In this document: one piece after another, positions 1 to 11,104 of the stretch
How the letters are laid out: each line of letters begins with the position of its first letter
Numbering within the stretch: position 1 is the first letter of the stretch
NCBI RefSeq assembly: GCF_027887165.1
Contig: NC_077235.1
Coordinates: forward strand, 12,173,033 to 12,237,032
Direction of reading: 5' to 3'
Source of the DNA: Monodelphis domestica
Lineage: Eukaryota > Chordata > Mammalia > Didelphimorphia > Didelphidae
Length of the DNA stretch: 64,000 bases
Translations under genes and position numbers: made by a program
The notes under the pieces: generated by a model
What the model was told of the DNA's origin: nothing
The model's input: only the letters and a program-made list of their open reading frames with translations
The model's database searches: none

Positions 1-184
1 GGGCTTTGGGAATGTATTAAGAACTTTTTTTCATATACTAGCTATGTCATAACATCAGTTTAGCTGGTCTCTTTACTTTAGAAGGGCAGCAATATATTAG
101 AACGAGTGGAATGGTGTTTCTAAGGGCCCCTCTTTAGACTCTTAAGTAGGGTTGTGTTCTAGTCAACCTGTTTTTGTCCTCCTT

Positions 185-1265
185 GGTTTTTAATTAATTA
201 ATTAATATAGATTGTTTTCCATGGTTACATGATTCATGTTCTTTTCCTCCCCTCTCCTCTACCCCCTCCCTAAGCTGGCAAGCAATTCCACTAGGTTATA
301 CATGTATCATTGTTCAAAAATATTTTAGTGTTATTCATATTTGCAATAGAGTGATCTTTTAAAGTCAAAATCCCCAATCACGTCCCCATTGAACCTCATG
401 ATCGTCATTTTTTTCTTCTTCATTTCTGTTCCCACAGTTCTTTCTATGGATATGGATAGCATTCTTTCTCATAACTTCCTTTGGATTGTCCTGGGTCATT
501 GCATTGCTTTTAGTAGAAAAGTTCATTACACTTTATTGTGCCATAATGTATCAGTCTCTGTGTACAATGTTCTCCTGATTCTACTCCTTCCACTCTGGAT
601 CAATTCCTGGAGGTCTTTCCAGTTCACATGAAATTCCTCCAGTTCATCATTCCTTTCATCATGTGGTACAATAGTATTCCATCACCATCAGATGCCACAG
701 TTTGTTCAGCGATTCCTAAAATGATGGACACCCCCTCATTTTCCAAATTTTTGCCATGACAGAGCGCAGCCATAATTATTTTTGCACATATCTCTTTTTT
801 TCTTATTATCTTTTTGTGGCATAAACCTGGCAGTGGTATGGCTGAATCAAAGGGCATTCATTCTTTTAAAGACCATTGGTCACAGTTCCAATTTGCCCTT
901 CAGAATGATTGGATCAATTCACAACTCTACCAGCAGTGTATTAGCATCCCAATTTTTCCACAACCATTCCAATGTTTATTATTTTCTTTTACTATGATAT
1001 TAGCCTTTCTGCTAGGTGTGGGGTGGTAGCGCAGAGTTTTTGATTTTTCATTTCTCTAATTATGAGAGATTTAGAACACTTTTTCATGTGTTTATTGATA
1101 GTTTTGATTTTTTTATCTGAAAACTGCCTATTCATGTTCCTTGACTGTTTATCAATTGAGGAATGACTTGATTTTTTGTACATTTGACTTTACCTCTAAT
1201 TTGAGAAGTTAGACCTTTGTCTAAGGTTTTTGTTATAAATATTTTCCCCAATTTGTTGCTTCTAG
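185..1265 (-). mobile_element. L1 3' end (ORF2 C-terminus and 3'UTR), minus strand
   Basis: The segment opens with a T-rich, TTAA-repeated tail (the reversed poly-A end) and reads backwards through an L1 3'UTR into the last part of ORF2. The same landmarks (CATGTAACCATGG near the 3' end, a purine-rich G run, then the ORF2 C-terminal region) recur in the other L1s of this window at 7664-8292, 12083-12430 and 58990-59326. The minus-frame peptide at 1132-1329 contains FITKTLDKGL, also seen in the L1 near 13.1 kb. Frames are broken. Sequence homology stops near 1265 and does not continue into upstream ORF2. It may belong with the 5' half at 1500-3804, because TGTCCTCCTT (175-184) and TGTCCACCTT (3805-3814) could be the TSDs of one element. 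Confidence 0.85.
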
Positions 1266-1329
1266 AAGGGTATGTATTAATAAAGACCAAGATCTGTACA
1301 TTCACTAAAGACATTCCCCTGGCCATCAA

Positions 1330-1445
1330 TCCAGAGCTGGGAGGGACTTAAGAGGATAGATAGATAGATGGATAGGACATTTATTAAGCTCATATGATTT
1401 GCCAGACTCTGAGCTAGTCTCTGGGCATACAAAGCATATTGAAAA
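1330..1445 (-). repeat. L2-like 3' end fragment
   Basis: The stretch beginning CATTTATTAAG and running to GGGCATACAAAG matches the reverse complement of the L2 3' terminus (AGGCACTGTGCTAGGC-type core, here degraded). A short GATA run precedes it. It lies between two L1 pieces of the same orientation, which is odd because L2 is far older than L1 and should not insert into it. The assignment is by eye. Confidence 0.5.
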
Positions 1446-2079
1446 TCTTTGCATCAAAGGAATAGGATACAACCCTAGAATAACAGCATATTCTCTGAAG
1501 TAGAGAGGAGAACCCTTCTATTACTCATTATTAGCCCTAAACTTCTATCTTTCACTATTTCCTTCTACACCACTGTTTTGCTTTTAATTAGCCCTCCTTT
1601 TCTCCACCCTTATTTTACTTTCCTTCCCACCCTTCCATTCTCATTCCCTTCTTATTTTTCTTTAAAGTCTATTAATCATCTTCCCCAACCTTTTAATACT
1701 CCCCACCACACTCCCACCCTCCCCTTCATTATTCCCTCTCAACTTCTCCATGTAGGGTAAGATAGAATTCTATACCCCAAATAGAGCTGACTGTTCTTCC
1801 CTTTCAGAACTGATTCCAATGAGACTAAGGTTTCAGTATTGCCTATTACCACTCTCTTCCTCTCCTTCTTATAATAGTATTCTTTCCTTCCCACCACAAT
1901 GTGCCTCTTTATGTGGTATAATTTATCCTATTTTTATCCTTCAAGTTTCTTTTAGTGCCATTCTCTCCCCCCTTTTTTTATAACATCTTAAACAACTTAG
2001 TACCACAATCTCTGCCTATGAATAATTTTTCTAGCTACTATGATAATGAAAGAGTTTTAAGTGTTACAGATATCATTTT

Positions 2080-3117
2080 TCCATAATCAATTTAACCTTA
2101 TTGAAGTCCTTAAATTTTTTCCCTCTTTCTTATTTACCTTTTTATGGTTCTCTTGAATTTTGTATTTGGAAAACAAATTTCCCATTTACTTCTGGTCTTT
2201 TATTTAGGAATGCTTGGAAATCTTCTGTTTTGTTAAATGCCCATACTTTCCCCTGACAGTATATAGTCAGTTTTGATAGGTAGGTGATTCTTGGTTGTAG
2301 ACCCAATTCTCTTGCCTTTCTGACATGTTCCAAGCCTTGTGGTCCTTTACTGTGAAGGCTGCCAGATCTTGTGTAATCCTGAGTGGGGCTCCTTGATATC
2401 TGAATTGTCTCTTTCTGGCTGCTTACAATATTTTCTCCTTGGCTTGGATGCTCCTGAATTTGGCAATTATGTTCTAGAGGGTTGTCTTTTGAGGATTTAA
2501 TGAAGAGGGTGATCTATGGTTTCTTTCAATGCCTATTTTGTCCTCTTGATCAAGAATATCTGGGCAATTTTCTTGGATAATTTCTTGTAATATGATGTCA
2601 AGGCTTTTTTCCCAGACTTTCTGATAGACCAGTGATTCTCACATTGTCTCTCCTAGATCTGCTTTCTATGTCAGTTGTCTTTTCAATCAGATATTTCATG
2701 TTTCCTTCTATTTTGTCACTCTTTTGACTTTTTTAATTCATTTTTGCTGTCTTGTGAGATTATTAGGTCCTACTGCCCAATTCTAGTCTTCAAAGACTGA
2801 TTTTCAGCTGTGATCTTTTGATTTCCCTTTTTGGTTTGGTCTATCCTGTTTTCCATGGCTTCCAGTAGGTCAATTCTGGTCTCCAATTTGCTTATTATTT
2901 CATCTGATTTCTGTGCTTCTTTTCCCATGTGGGCAATTTTGTCTTTTAAACTCTTTTTTTCTTTTTGTATTACTTTAATTTCTTTTCCCCACTTTTCTTC
3001 CCATTTTTTCTATGTTTCTTACATAGTTCTTGAACTCCTTTTTGAGTTCCTTGAAAGATTGTGACCAATTTTATTTTTTTGAAAGTTTGGTTGTGTTTTC
3101 TTGTTTGTCACTCTGCT
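2080..3117 (-). pseudogene. L1 ORF1 (RNA-binding protein) remnant
   Basis: The clearest part is the C-terminal domain at 2142-2333 (minus). Its VRKARELGLQPRI matches, with few changes, the corresponding segment of the plus-strand L1 ORF1 at 53845-54117. Upstream (minus sense) lies Lys/Glu-rich sequence expected of the ORF1 coiled coil at about 2750-3060. The position aligned with the ATG of the other copy reads GAC, so the start codon is lost, and stops interrupt the frame. L1 ORF1p is a trimeric nucleic-acid chaperone that coats its own mRNA. This copy is dead. Confidence 0.7.
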
Positions 3118-3784
3118 GTCACTTCTGTGTTTTGCTCTTTTCTCCATAAAAATTATCTAGGATCAAAAGCTTTTTTTTGCTGCTGCTTATTCCTTTTGCT
3201 ACTAGTGGATTGGGGTTCCTGCATGTTGGTAGACATTGTTTTCTTAGCTTCTGTCTCACAGGACTTTGCCTTCATAGTATCTTCCCTTTCTAGTCAGAAG
3301 CCTGAGTGAGGAAGGCAAGCCATTCTTTGTGTAGCATGCTTTAAAGCATTTTGCCCTAAGGATATTTTTTCTAGTTCCTGCTGCCTCTGCTGTGGCCAGC
3401 CTCATTTCTGCCCAATCTCTGCATTCTGCTGCCCAGGCTCTGTGCTCTTCAGCTCCAGGGCCCAAGACTCACTACCGAGGCCTTGCACTGCCCTCAGAGG
3501 TAAGTCTGTGATGCTTTCAGGCAGCCCCTGAGTTTTTAGAGATTTTCCCAGCCCTTACTCTGACTCTGGAATGTTAGGTAGTATGGGGGAGAGTTGATTA
3601 GCTTGCCTTTTGATAAGTATAGTTTTACCCCCTTATAAGTATGGGAATCTCGAAACACTACCTACCTTTAAGGCTGTACCCTGTGGGAGAGCACCTTTAT
3701 TTGTCTGATTTTAATTTCTGTCCTTTTGAGAAGCTTTTTAATGATTGGTTGGAGGGAGACTCAGAAAGTTCCTGCTACTCCATT

Positions 3785-3793
3785 GCCATCTTA
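3785..3793 (-). promoter_or_regulatory. YY1-like site near the L1 5' end
   Basis: The minus strand reads TAAGATGGC within 20 bases of the presumed L1 5' terminus. The full-length plus-strand L1 has CAAGATGGTGG at the same relative place (52349-52359). Human L1 uses a YY1 site at the equivalent position to set the transcription start. The role here is inferred from position and core sequence only. Confidence 0.4.
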
Positions 3794-3814
3794 GCTCCAC
3801 CCTATGTCCACCTT

Positions 3815-4194
3815 ATTGATGATGGTTCTCAACCACTGCAGCTGATCCTCCGATGATGACCTTCAAACGAGCAGTATACTGACTTTCAAACCACTCAGTA
3901 TACTGGATGATTTACTAAATCACCACATCCATTATTTTACTAAATTAATTGAAGGAAGAGGGCAATAGGAAGAAATAATAAAATCTATAACTGATCTTCA
4001 TGTTTGAATATTTTGCATCAGCAAGTTTTATTCACAAGTTATTTTCAGAATTTGTTAATCACAAGACACCATAATGACCCCTTTTCAGAAGTTCTCCTTC
4101 ATAATCCATCTTTGGTTGACATGCATGTTCCTCTTGAGGCAAGATACTAAGACTTGATCTTTGCCATTGCCTCTTTCCCACTTTGGATAAAAAT
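3815..4194. other. No recognised feature
   Basis: AT-rich DNA between the L1 5' end and a MIR. It contains short tandem-like phrases (AGTATACTG occurs twice at 3872-3905) but no frame or repeat I can name. Confidence 0.5.
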
Positions 4195-4385
4195 ATTGTT
4201 TGTGGTTTCTTAGGTTCACAGCATCCTAGACGTAGCAGAAGAGGATCTTGTAAGTCACCCAGTCCCTCATTTCACTAGGAAAAATTGAGGCCCTGAAAGA
4301 GGAAGTGACTCATCCTAGGCAGAGACAGGATTTGAACCAATATCTTTTGACTCCAAATTCTAACATCTTTCCACAAGGGCATAAT
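4195..4385 (-). repeat. MIR/CORE-SINE relic
   Basis: On the plus strand it reads like the reverse of a MIR: a GTAAGTCACCCAGTCCCTCATTT-type block, then GAGGCCCTGAAAGAGG, GTGACTCATCC and GGATTTGAACC (the tRNA-derived B-box region). It is highly diverged. Confidence 0.7.
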
Positions 4386-4634
4386 ATTGTAGAATGACTC
4401 TACTATCCCTTGTCTTGTCATTTGTACATTTTTGCTTATGGCTTAAATGAATTTCACGTGTTGTATTCTGTGGGTTTTGTGTGTTTTAAAACCTTTACCT
4501 TGGAAATTGAATTTTCTAATTGGAGGTGATTCAGCATGATTAATTAAACCTGTTAGGCCAGGAATTGGAGAGGGAGTGGGTGCTGGCAGGAGGATTATTT
4601 GCTTACTTTCTCATGGGTTTCCTATCTGTCTACA

Positions 4635-5640
4635 TCCTTATTCTCTGGGTGTACTTTCTATCCCTAACTGTGGAACCATCATCTTATTTCTTTTCTCTGC
4701 ATAGGTCCTCACAGTGATCTTGTCACCTCCCACAGGCAGATCTGTATATCCAACCCTAATCTTTCTCCTCATGTCTAAAACAGAACTCATTTTCCTTTCT
4801 TGTCCCCAAAACTCCCCTCTCATGAATTTCCCAGCTTCCACTGAGAGTCTGACCATTACTCTTCTTACCCCAATTTCTAACTCTTGTCATTCCCTAACTT
4901 TGCCCTTGTCCTCATCTCTTCTATCCAGTCAGTTGCATTGTCTCCATTTTGATCCCTGCATCCCTTCTCATGTCTGTCTCCATCTCTCTACTCACATGGC
5001 CACTACCCTAGTTTAGGCTCTCATCACCTCTCACCTAGACTATTGCAAGAGCCTCCTAATTGGTCTCCCAGCTTCCAGTGTCTCTCCTCTCTAATCCATC
5101 CTCCACAAAGCTGCCAAATTGATATTCCTAAAGCATATGTCTATTCCTCATGAATTTTCAACGGCTTCCTATTGCCTCTAGGATAAAATACAAAGTCCTC
5201 TGGCATTTCAAGTCCTTCACAATTCTGGCTCCAGCTTATATTTCCAGACTCACTGCTCATCATTCCCCTCTGCATATTCTATAGGCCAGCCAAACTGGCC
5301 TACTTGCTCTTCCCCCTACATCACATTCTATCTCTTGTCTCTCTTCCTTTCTACAGGCTATCCCTTAGACCTGTGACAAAATTCCTCCCTGCTGCCACCT
5401 CTCACAAATACCTAGCCACGACTACAGATGGTCTTTCCTGTCATTCTGTCATTTGATGGTGTGCTCTGTCCATCCTCCCCTGGTATTACTTTGGATTTCC
5501 TTTGTATATATTCTGTATTTTCTAATCCATGTATGTCATTTCCCCCTACTTGCACATCAGATCTTTTAAAGGCAGGAAATGTTTTTATTTTAGTATTTCT
5601 GGCACAGAGTTGATATTAAATGCTCATTAAATGAATAAAT
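4635..5640 (+). mobile_element. L2 LINE 3' region
   Basis: About 1 kb of plus-oriented L2. Recognisable blocks include CTCACCTAGACTATTGCAAG (near 5031), ATCCTCCACAAAGCTGCCA (near 5098), GGATAAAATACAAAGTCCTC (near 5181) and the terminal GGCACAGAG/ATTAAATGAATAAAT end. The order agrees with the usual L2 3' end. The frames found here (for example 4714-5016) are relics of this non-coding DNA and carry no reverse-transcriptase motifs. L2 has been inactive for a very long time. Confidence 0.8.
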
Positions 5641-5811
5641 TAATATGTATCAAGACTGTTTCCAATGACTTAAATTGTCACGTGTCATGCTGGGAAGTGG
5701 GGAATTATACATTTAGAGACACAATACTATCCCTTAGTAGAGATACAATAATATCCCTTAGTTCCACCTCCAATTTATGCAGATAAAGAAGCCAAAGTTG
5801 AGAGATAATAG

Positions 5812-5834
5812 GAGTAATAATAATAATAATAATG
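5812..5834. repeat. (TAA)n microsatellite
   Basis: About seven AAT/TAA units in a row, ending at AATGACAAC. Confidence 0.9.
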
Positions 5835-5884
5835 ACAACTTTAATTATTATTAGCATAGAGTACAATAGATTATATAAACAGAA

Positions 5885-6135
5885 TATATGTAAAATTATT
5901 AGTGCTATAAATAGCTAATTTTTATATAGCACATTATGGTTTGCAAAGCATTTCACAAATATTATCTCATTTGATCTTTAACCCTAGGAGGTAGATGCTA
6001 TTATTATCCACATTTTACAGCTAGAAAACTGAAGTGGAGAACAGTTAAGTGACTTGTCCAAAGTCACCCAGCTAATAGGCATCTGATGCTGGATTTGTAT
6101 TTAGGGCTTCATGACTCCTCTCCCTGTACTCTATC
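5885..6135 (-). repeat. MIR/CORE-SINE, nearly full length
   Basis: The plus strand shows GGTTTGCAAAGCATTTCACA, ATTATCTCATTTGATC, CACATTTTACAG, CAGTTAAGTGACTTGTCCA and GTCACCCAGCTAATAGG in the order expected of a reversed MIR. A further short MIR-like piece (ATCATCTAGTC...TAGATGAGAAAG) lies at about 6395-6465. Confidence 0.8.
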
Positions 6136-6139
6136 TACA

Positions 6140-7390
6140 CAAATGCAAAATATTAAAACATGAAAATCAGACATGGTTCCCTTTTTGCTATTGCCCTTCC
6201 TCCAAAAAGAAATATTAAGGACAACAATTGGTACAGTGACTTGATAGCTCATTCAGGATGAAAAGTGAGCCTGTGGTTTTTTCATTCATTTTTGAAAGAT
6301 CATCATCCAGTAATACTATTTACCTAAGCACATACAGTAAGAAATCAGAATGGAGGCAGGAAATCTGCCCTAATAGCTACTCAGTCTTTGAATCATTAAT
6401 TTCAAGTTTGAAAGGGCCTTAAATATCATCTAGTCTTAATTTATAGATGAGAAAGATAACTTCTTGTACGGTTTCTCAATTGATTAAAAACAACCTATTT
6501 CTAATTCTCCTAAACTTTGAGCCTTCCTTCTGCCTTACTTTCCTTCTGGGCTTTGTTAGAACTTGGGCATGGGTATGGAAAGAAGTGCCTCAACTATTTC
6601 AGTGTTTATACCTTCTCTGAAGGCTGTAGTGAACTATCCTCATTCTCTACCCTATTTCTAGCAGCCTGGTGCCAGGGCCTTTGTCTCCCCCACACCATGG
6701 AGTATTTATCTGCCCCTGTCCTTACTTTCTGGTCCACTTGAGAGAGTCTTTCTTGGCATTTGCCATTAATGTACAAACTTGGAGTTATAACTCCAGTAGT
6801 GACAATGTACATTAAACAGCAAAAACAGAAGGACATTTTTAGAGAAATATGACAAGTGGTTATGGTATCACTCAGAAAGTTTCTGGGAAATCTGTTAAAT
6901 GGAAGTTTATAGAAACAGTTTTCTACAGTGAGGAGCACTTTAGAGGCCAAGAAAATTTGAGTGAATGATGAGTTTGAGAGGTATGAATCACTGGGAAAAT
7001 GATGTGAGGGAAAATATGGCTAAAATAAGAATATGCTTCTAAAGAAACACTTAGAAATCCAGAAACAAACTTGGAAATAAGCTCCATGAGGAACAAGTGA
7101 ATATTTTAGACTACTTCCCTTGGCTCCCAGAAATATGCAAAATATATGATATTGAGTCAAAAGTTGAGAGCAGAAGAAGATTGAATCCCTAAATTAATTC
7201 ATTAGTCTAACATCCAGGGGATATGGGCTTCTCTCAATGCACACACATTCATTTTACAATGTGGAGAAGGAGGTTACATTCACGCATGACAAGATACATT
7301 GAATAACATGCCAGTGACTGAACTTTCTTCAGCCTTCTTGCAGGACTGCCTCTGCAATGGAGAAGGGCTGAGGTACAGGAAGAAGGGAAT
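6140..7390. other. Mostly no recognised feature
   Basis: Apart from the small MIR piece at 6395-6465 I see no repeat and no convincing gene. The longest frame (6606-6950 minus, 114 codons) overlaps a plus-strand frame, has no family motif and no flanking splice pattern I trust. Confidence 0.5.
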
Positions 7391-7391
7391 T

Positions 7392-7522
7392 TACTCTGTT
7401 TTCTTTAGTGACTGTTTATTATGGAGCTCGCATGTGTGAAGCAGAAGTCTAAGTCGTGGGGGAAATCAATGAATACAGGCTGATCCTTGCCCAGAAGGAA
7501 CTTACAATCTAGAAGAAGCCTT
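7392..7522 (-). repeat. L2 relic, reversed
   Basis: GACTGTTTATTATGGAGCTC followed by GATCCTTGCCCAGAAGGAACTTACAATCTAGAAG resembles the reverse complement of the L2 3' end (stop-gap phrases 'ctgccctcaaggagctcacaatctag'). Confidence 0.55.
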
Positions 7523-7581
7523 GCCTGGACTGCACACTTGTCAGTACTCTCCCTCCTCTCTGCCAAAACGATTTTATATCC

Positions 7582-7663
7582 TTTTTTAAACCCTTATCTT
7601 CTTTCTTAGAATCAATACTGTATATTTCTGGCAAGGCAGAAGAGCAATAAGGGCTAGGCAATG
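7582..7663 (-). mobile_element. L1-tailed CORE-SINE, first half (split by L1)
   Basis: TTTAAACCCTTATCTTC is the reversed tail of the same SINE seen whole at 17077-17289, 62335-62536 and 63654-63860. The match stops at GGGCTAGGCAATG, exactly where a truncated L1 begins. The rest of the SINE resumes at about 8344. Confidence 0.8.
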
Positions 7664-8292
7664 CCCTTTGATCCAGCCATACCACTGCTGGGTTTATACC
7701 CCAAAGAGATAATAGGGAAAAAGTCTTGTACAAAAATATTCATAGCTGCGCTCTTTGTGGTGGCCAAAAATTGGAAAATGAGGGGATGCCCTTTGATTGG
7801 GGAATGGCTGAACAAATTGTGGTATCTGTTGGGGATGGAATACTATTGTGCACAACAGAATAATGAACTGGAGGGATTCCATGTGAACTGAAACGACCTC
7901 CAGGAAGGTAATGCAGAGTGAGAGGAGCAGAACCAGGAGAACACTGTAAACAGAGACAGATACACTGTGGTATAATCGAATGTAATGGACTTCTCTACTA
8001 GCAGCAATGCAATGATCCAGGACAGTTCTGAGGGACTTATGAGAAAGAACACTATCTACATCCAGAGAAAGAACTGTAGGAGCAGAAACAGAAGAAAAAA
8101 CATGTCCTTGATCACATGTTTCAATGGGGATTTGATTAGAGATGTAGACTCTAGATGATCACTTTATTGCAAATATTAATAATATGGAAATAGGTCTTTA
8201 TCAGTGATACATGTAAAACCCAATGGAATTGCTTGTTGGATATGGGAGGGGGGGTGAAAAAACATGAATCATGTAACCATGGGAAAATATTT
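7664..8292 (+). mobile_element. 5'-truncated L1 3' end, inserted in a SINE
   Basis: It starts inside the ORF2 C-terminal coding region (CCTTTGATCCAGCCATACC; frame 7661-7891 gives PAIPLLGLYPKEI, a peptide repeated in the L1s near 12.7 and 58.7 kb). It continues through the 3'UTR to CATGTAACCATGGGAAAATA and an A-rich end. The interrupted SINE on both sides shows that it is an insertion. A short flanking duplication (GGCAATG / GGTTAATG) is possible but weak. Confidence 0.85.
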
Positions 8293-8295
8293 GGA

Positions 8296-8339
<44 letters not shown>
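8293..8339. repeat. (GAAA)n microsatellite at an L1 tail
   Basis: About eleven GAAA units follow directly on the L1 3' end, a common fate of expanded poly-A tails. Confidence 0.95.
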
Positions 8340-8343
8340 GGTT

Positions 8344-8464
8344 AATGGGTTTTAGTGACTTGCCCAGTGTCACACAGCTAGGAAATATCTGATGCTAGAT
8401 TTGAACTCAGGACATCCTATCTCTAGGCCTTGCTGTCAGGCCATTGAGCCACCTATATGGCTCC
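8344..8464 (-). mobile_element. L1-tailed CORE-SINE, second half
   Basis: It resumes the SINE split by the L1: AATGGGTTTTAGTGACTTGCC, GTCACACAGCTAGGAAAT, GATTTGAACTCAGG, ending in the tRNA-like head (reversed) at GCCACCTATATGGCTCC. Confidence 0.8.
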
Positions 8465-8472
8465 TATATAGT

Positions 8473-8662
8473 TAAAAAATCCTTTACTTTCTGTTTTATA
8501 ATCAATATTTCATATTGGTTCCACGACAGAAGAGTGGTATGGGCAAGGCAATGGTGATTAGCCCAGGGTCACATGTCTAGGAAGTGTCTGAATCCAGATT
8601 TGAACCTAAGACTTCCCATTTCTGGGCATTACTTTCAATCCATTGGGCCACCAGCAGCCCCT
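8473..8662 (-). mobile_element. L1-tailed CORE-SINE
   Basis: A second reversed SINE of the same family, directly adjacent. It has the tail ATCCTTTACTTTCTG, then ATTGGTTCCACGACAGAAGA, GGGTCACATGTCTAGGAAG, TTTGAACCTAAGACTTCCC, and the reversed head ending GCCACCAGCAGCCCC. It is more diverged than the copy at 63654-63860. Confidence 0.8.
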
Positions 8663-8664
8663 TC

Positions 8665-9245
8665 TCTAATGTTTTAAAATAGATTTTCATTGACAAGTTC
8701 TTACATCACCTATTTTTCTGCCTTTCTCCTTACCTACCCAGAGCCATTCCCTATAACAAATAAAAACAGAGTGTAAAGAAATTCAACCAAGTCAATTAGC
8801 CCCCTCAAAAGACTGTTATATTCTACTCCCATGCGCCTGAAGAGTAGAAGAATTGTCTTCTCATATCTATTCTTCAGGCCACATTCAATTTTAACTGTTT
8901 TGTCCTTTCCATTTACATTGTGGTAATCTTTGGGAATATTGTTTTTTTGGTTCTGTCTTATTTCATTCTGAATCCATATATAGATCTTTCCATACTTCTC
9001 AGTATTCATCTTGTTGTTTCTTATAACACAGTAAGATTCCATTGCATCTATGTGCCACAATTTGGGTAGCTATTCCATAATCTGTGAGTATCTACTTTGT
9101 TTCTAGTTTTTTACCACCTCAAAAATGATAGTGTTTATAAATATTTTGATGTACATGGATGGAGCTTTTCTTTATATCATTGACCTCCTTGGAAAATATG
9201 CCTGGCAGCAAGATCTTTGAGTCAAATGATACCCATAGCATATAC
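8665..9245 (-). mobile_element. Older L1 3' region, minus strand
   Basis: GATCTTTCCATACTTCTCAG, GTGCCACAATTTGGGTAGC, AAATATTTTGATGTACATGG and AAGATCTTTGAGTCAAATG are spaced like the reversed ORF2 C-terminus/3'UTR of an L1. The sequence is clearly different from the younger L1 lineage in the window. It is 5'-truncated near 9245. Confidence 0.65.
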
Positions 9246-9284
9246 ATGCCTTTATGTATGCCTTGGCTCCTGATCACATCAGAT

Positions 9285-9390
9285 CAGATCAGAAGCTCCT
9301 TAATGGCAGAGACTGTTTTCTTTTTTTTTCTTTTATCCTTACATCCCTAGTACCTAGCACAGTGTTTAGTACATAGTAGACACTTACTGA
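9285..9390 (+). repeat. L2 3' terminus
   Basis: AGAAGCTCCTTAATGGCAGA, ACATCCCTAGTACCTAGCAC and AGTACATAGTAGACACTTA are the plus-sense end of L2. Confidence 0.75.
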
Positions 9391-9638
9391 GATCAGTTAG
9401 ATGTCATAATAGAGTGCCCAGTCTGGAAGCAGGAAGACCTAAGTTCAAAACTGACTTCAGACACTTACTAGCTGTCTGATTCTGAGCAAGGCACTTAACA
9501 CTGTTTGCCTCAGTTCCTCGTCTGTATAATGAACTGGAGAAGAAAACAGCAAACTACTCTAGTATCTTTGCCAAGAAAATACCAAATGGGGTGGTAAAGA
9601 GTCAGATATGATGGAAATGATTCAATAACAACAACAAT
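9391..9638 (+). mobile_element. Mar-1-like CORE-SINE (RTE/BovB-type tail)
   Basis: A tRNA-like head (AAGTTCAAAACTGACTTCAG), a CORE block (GCACTTAACACTGTTTGCCT, CAGTTCCTCGTCTG), and the tail TATCTTTGCCAAGAAAATACC then GGTGGTAAAGAGTCAGATA, ending in (CAA)n. The tail resembles the 3' end of RTE/BovB LINEs, and CORE-SINEs of this build are known from marsupials as Mar-1. The name rests on recognition only. Confidence 0.75.
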
Positions 9639-9792
9639 GAAGGCACTTCAGGTCTGGAAATAAGAGGTTCTGGGTTCAAATTCAGCCTCAGACACTTTCT
9701 AGCTGTGTGACCCTGGGCAAGTCACTTAACCTCTAATGCCTAGCCCATACTGCTCTTTTAGAACCAATACATAGTATTGATTCTAAGAAGGA
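9639..9792 (+). mobile_element. L1-tailed CORE-SINE, head-truncated
   Basis: It directly abuts the Mar-1-like tail. GGTTCTGGGTTCAAATTCAG, GCTGTGTGACCCTGGGCAAG and then TAATGCCTAGCCCATACTGC and CATAGTATTGATTCTAAGAA give the L1-type tail. The two SINE families share the CORE but differ in tail; here they lie head to tail. Confidence 0.75.
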
Positions 9793-11040
9793 AGATTTAG
9801 TATTAGCCTGAATATAGTGTGATACCAAGTATTTTGAAGGGTAACTCAGAAAGAGGAAATGCCCATTTTATTTTCTCCTTTTAAGTGACAGCTTTCTCTT
9901 AACTCATGAACAATGCAGGTACTTTATTGTTGAAGTTTTATCAAGGTCCTGAAAACAAGTTAAGGAAATTTTAATGCTAACACTTTTATTAAATATGTAT
10001 TACTTTTATAGCTTCTTGTGAGAAACCACCTTCCAATATTTAATCATGTTCTCCTTCCTCTTCTATTTCCTCATCTCCCCACATGGAAACATCATTCAAG
10101 TCATTGCTGTTACCCTCTTCTTCCTACAAATCCCCATCTTCACTATCAGGCATACTGTTTGGTATGCAACATTTAAAAAATCCAAACATAATGGACTTGG
10201 TGGAGATTTTATCCCAAGTGGTTTTGATCCAATCTCCTAGTATAGTGAACAAGGGTTTTTAATTTTTCCCGATGGAGTAAATTCATGGTTTTTGGCCAAT
10301 ATCCAGTTGTTATATCTTTTCCTCAAATGATCTTTGAATAGCTTATTAATGACTACATTTGTAATTGCTACATTCATCAGTTCTCTTCACATTTTCAGTC
10401 AGGTGACCCTTGAACGTGTTGAGTATGAGCATTGCTCTCTGATGCAATAACACACCTGGATACCTACCCCAGACAACATTCAACCACTCTAACATGAGTT
10501 CTTCATTCCTCCATCCCTTTTTCTGCACACAAAAGATCACTCCTGATGCTAAGTTTTCCTTAGGCAATGTTTTACACCTTAAAATTATGTAAGGAGTCAG
10601 TTTTGGCCTGTCAGCTGTGACTGCGAGCATCATACTCATTCTAGTTTTCTCATTTCCAGTAGCTTGAATCAACACTTATTTGACACCTTTAGCATGAACA
10701 GTGACATTTGACAGAATATCAAAACAAACAGGTGTTTGGTAGGCATTTCCCATCTGCCCCTAGAGATAGCCATGCTTTTTACATATGCTAAGATGCATAT
10801 ACAACTTATGGTTTCAAAGCTGGAAGTGCTCGAATATAGTGCAAATGCAACTTTCAAAGGTATATATATTGGGGGGGAAATGTTGCACTATATTCAGGAT
10901 AATATGGTAATGTTTTTTTAAATAACAATAATAAAAGCACTTATGTTTGTACTTGAGAGAAAAGACAGAAGTACAAATGAATATGATATGAATTAGAGTG
11001 TGATAAGTGCATGAGAATAGAGGTGCAGATGCATGTTGGA
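9793..11040. other. No recognised feature
   Basis: I recognise no repeat or gene. The minus frame at 10346-10675 (109 codons) is overlapped by frames on the other strand, and I cannot assign it to a family. Confidence 0.45.
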
Positions 11041-11104
11041 TAAAGTTTAGGCAAAGTGTCAGGAAAGTCTGGGTTCAAGTCCCACCTTCGAAACTGTTAT
11101 TAGA

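Larger units (their letters stand above)
1500..3804 (-). mobile_element. L1 5' half: 5'UTR, ORF1 and inter-ORF region, minus strand
   Basis: Read on the minus strand, this runs from the L1 5' terminus (near 3804, with AAGATGGC 15-20 bases in) through a GC-richer 5'UTR (about 3120-3804) and ORF1 (about 2080-3117) into the purine-rich inter-ORF spacer (pyrimidine-rich on the plus strand, 1580-1760). The same order is seen in the complete plus-strand L1 at 52335-59326. ORF2 is absent apart from the separate 3' piece at 185-1265. A terminal 5' half without a 3' end cannot arise by normal L1 insertion, so a later deletion or rearrangement is implied. Confidence 0.75.

Noticed and set aside
6606..6950. 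114-codon minus frame
   Set aside because: Overlaps an equally open plus frame; no motif, no splice or promoter context.
10346..10675. 109-codon minus frame as a processed pseudogene
   Set aside because: I could not match it to any protein family; left unannotated.
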